Assembly: GCA_018238825.1 (NCBI GenBank)
Contig: JABCSP010000135.1
Coordinates: 1 to 6,214 of the forward strand
Direction of reading: 5' to 3'
Length of the DNA stretch: 6,214 nt
Source of the DNA: Candidatus Thorarchaeota archaeon
Lineage (GTDB): Archaea; Asgardarchaeota; Thorarchaeia; Thorarchaeales; Thorarchaeaceae
Shown here: positions 5,476-6,214 of the stretch, piece by piece
Position numbering within the stretch: the first letter of the stretch is position 1
How the letters are laid out: each line of letters begins with the position of its first letter
The notes under the pieces: model-generated
Told to the model about the DNA's origin: nothing
Seen by the model: the letters and a program-made list of their open reading frames with translations, nothing else
Databases searched by the model: none
Program-made: the position numbers and the translations under genes

Positions 5476-5504
5476 AAAACCCAAGGGACTGGGAGAGAAG
5501 TTAA

Positions 5505-6214
5505 ATGCCCGTTGCAATGCTGCTAATAGATTGGGACTCTAAGATTGGTGCAGTTCTGAAGTCGAAGGTACCATCTGATTTTGCTGATTATTATCGAGAA
5601 GATCTTAACACTGAAATCATGCGTATTTTCACATCACACGCCATGGGTGATGCTACTGCTGGATTTTCGTCATTGAGTATTCGAATTGGTGGCGAAGAAT
5701 ATAGTGTAGCTTCTTACTATACTGGAGTTGTACGAGAAGAAGAACAATACTGTGTTTCTCTTTTACTGACTCCTTCTGAAGACCCAAAAATGTATGAGGC
5801 TGCAATAACATCAGTTGTGACTCCATTAACAAATGCTGTTGTCGCTTTGACTGATGCTGAATTGCAGGACGAACTCGATAACACCTACCGTCGAATTATT
5901 CGGCTTGCTGGAATGACTGACGAATCTCGTCTAGCGCGACTATTCTCTGATGAAGTATCTCGGGCTGTATTCCCGAAGTTATGGAAGGGCGGTATCTCCA
6001 AGGAGGAGCTAGAAGAGTGGTTGAAGATGGTTACTGGTCTTCCAAGCGTTAGCGTGGATTCTATTGTTGCTCCCTTCGAAGAGCTTGGTCTTGTTAAGAC
6101 TGAGTGGGTGGATGAGATTGGACGGACTTGTGTCTTCATGATTAAGGACCTTGAAGTATTCCGTGCTCCACCCCTTGTGGCAATGGAAGCAGCTAGTAGC
6201 GTTCTCGACCCAGA
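5505..6214 (+). CDS. Longin-like domain plus winged-helix protein (partial, 3' end outside)
   Basis: Not a family I can name with certainty; 236 residues are visible and no stop is reached. The ATG is immediately preceded by an in-frame TAA and by GGGAG at 5491-5495. Residues 4-135 fit the longin order: strand MLLIDWD (5-11), strand AVLKSKV (16-22), helix about 31-47, strand FSSLSIRI (54-61), strand EYSVASYYTG (65-74), strand QYCVSLLLT (81-89), helix about 97-113, helix ELQDELDNTYRRIIRL (119-134). Residues about 140-218 look like a winged helix: LARLFSDEVSRAV, SKEELEEWLKMVTG (165-178), SVSVDSIVAPFEELGLV, with a hairpin wing TEWVDEIGRTCVFMI (199-213). Longin and roadblock folds are expanded in Asgard archaea and mediate small-GTPase or membrane-traffic contacts in eukaryotes. 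The fold assignment is from reading the strand/helix pattern, not from a search; a generic archaeal sensor-plus-HTH protein is the alternative. Codon use resembles its neighbours. Confidence 0.7.
   Translation, partial: MPVAMLLIDWDSKIGAVLKSKVPSDFADYYREDLNTEIMRIFTSHAMGDATAGFSSLSIRIGGEEYSVASYYTGVVREEEQYCVSLLLTPSEDPKMYEAAITSVVTPLTNAVVALTDAELQDELDNTYRRIIRLAGMTDESRLARLFSDEVSRAVFPKLWKGGISKEELEEWLKMVTGLPSVSVDSIVAPFEELGLVKTEWVDEIGRTCVFMIKDLEVFRAPPLVAMEAASSVLDP

Noticed and set aside
5457..5500. Possible tRNA because the palindrome region resembles a D-arm (AGCTC...GAGC)
   Set aside because: No acceptor stem, no anticodon stem of proper spacing and no GGTTCGA-type T-arm follow; a gene start with ribosome site is directly downstream.
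5885..6139. Minus-strand open frame of 84 residues
   Set aside because: It lies wholly inside the plus-strand longin-like gene, is serine/arginine-rich in the manner of an antisense shadow, and has no recognisable domain.

Overview
The window looks like archaeal chromosome, most likely from an Asgard archaeon close to Thorarchaeota; the lineage is an inference, since nothing here is diagnostic alone. Archaeal signs are an XPF/Hef-type ERCC4 nuclease with a C-terminal helix-hairpin-helix pair, a DUF4443 winged-helix protein, archaeal-style promoters (TTAAATT-like boxes), GGTGA/GGAG ribosome sites, and secreted proteins rich in N-glycosylation sequons. The Asgard hint comes mainly from the right-hand partial gene, whose N-terminus reads like a longin-fold domain. 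DNA is moderately AT-rich and coding density is high. No RNA gene, mobile element, CRISPR array or insertion sequence was seen, and no stretch longer than about 300 bases lacks a gene.

Minus strand, positions 4548 down to 4: six genes read leftward. The first three form a tight cluster: a membrane-anchored DUF4430 (transcobalamin-C-terminal-like) surface protein, an unrecognised surface protein with a C-terminal anchor, and the substrate-binding S component of an ECF vitamin transporter. Gaps of 4 and 21 bases make an operon very likely, and the contents suggest a surface-assisted micronutrient uptake system, with a corrinoid the best guess. After 34 bases comes a DUF4443 regulator-like gene, followed 10 bases later by the XPF-family nuclease. 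Then, across a 90-base gap with its own promoter and a 7-bp dyad, comes ino1 for myo-inositol-1-phosphate synthase, the first step towards inositol phospholipids.

Plus strand, positions 4701 to the right edge: thymidylate kinase (tmk), best started at an internal TTG, is divergent from the uptake operon. A perfect 9-bp inverted repeat lies in the divergent gap, just downstream of the operon's TATA-like box. After a 159-base gap holding several small dyads, a gene for a longin-like plus winged-helix protein begins and runs off the edge.

The most interesting items are the three-gene surface/ECF uptake cluster with its operator-like dyad, and the longin-like/winged-helix gene.
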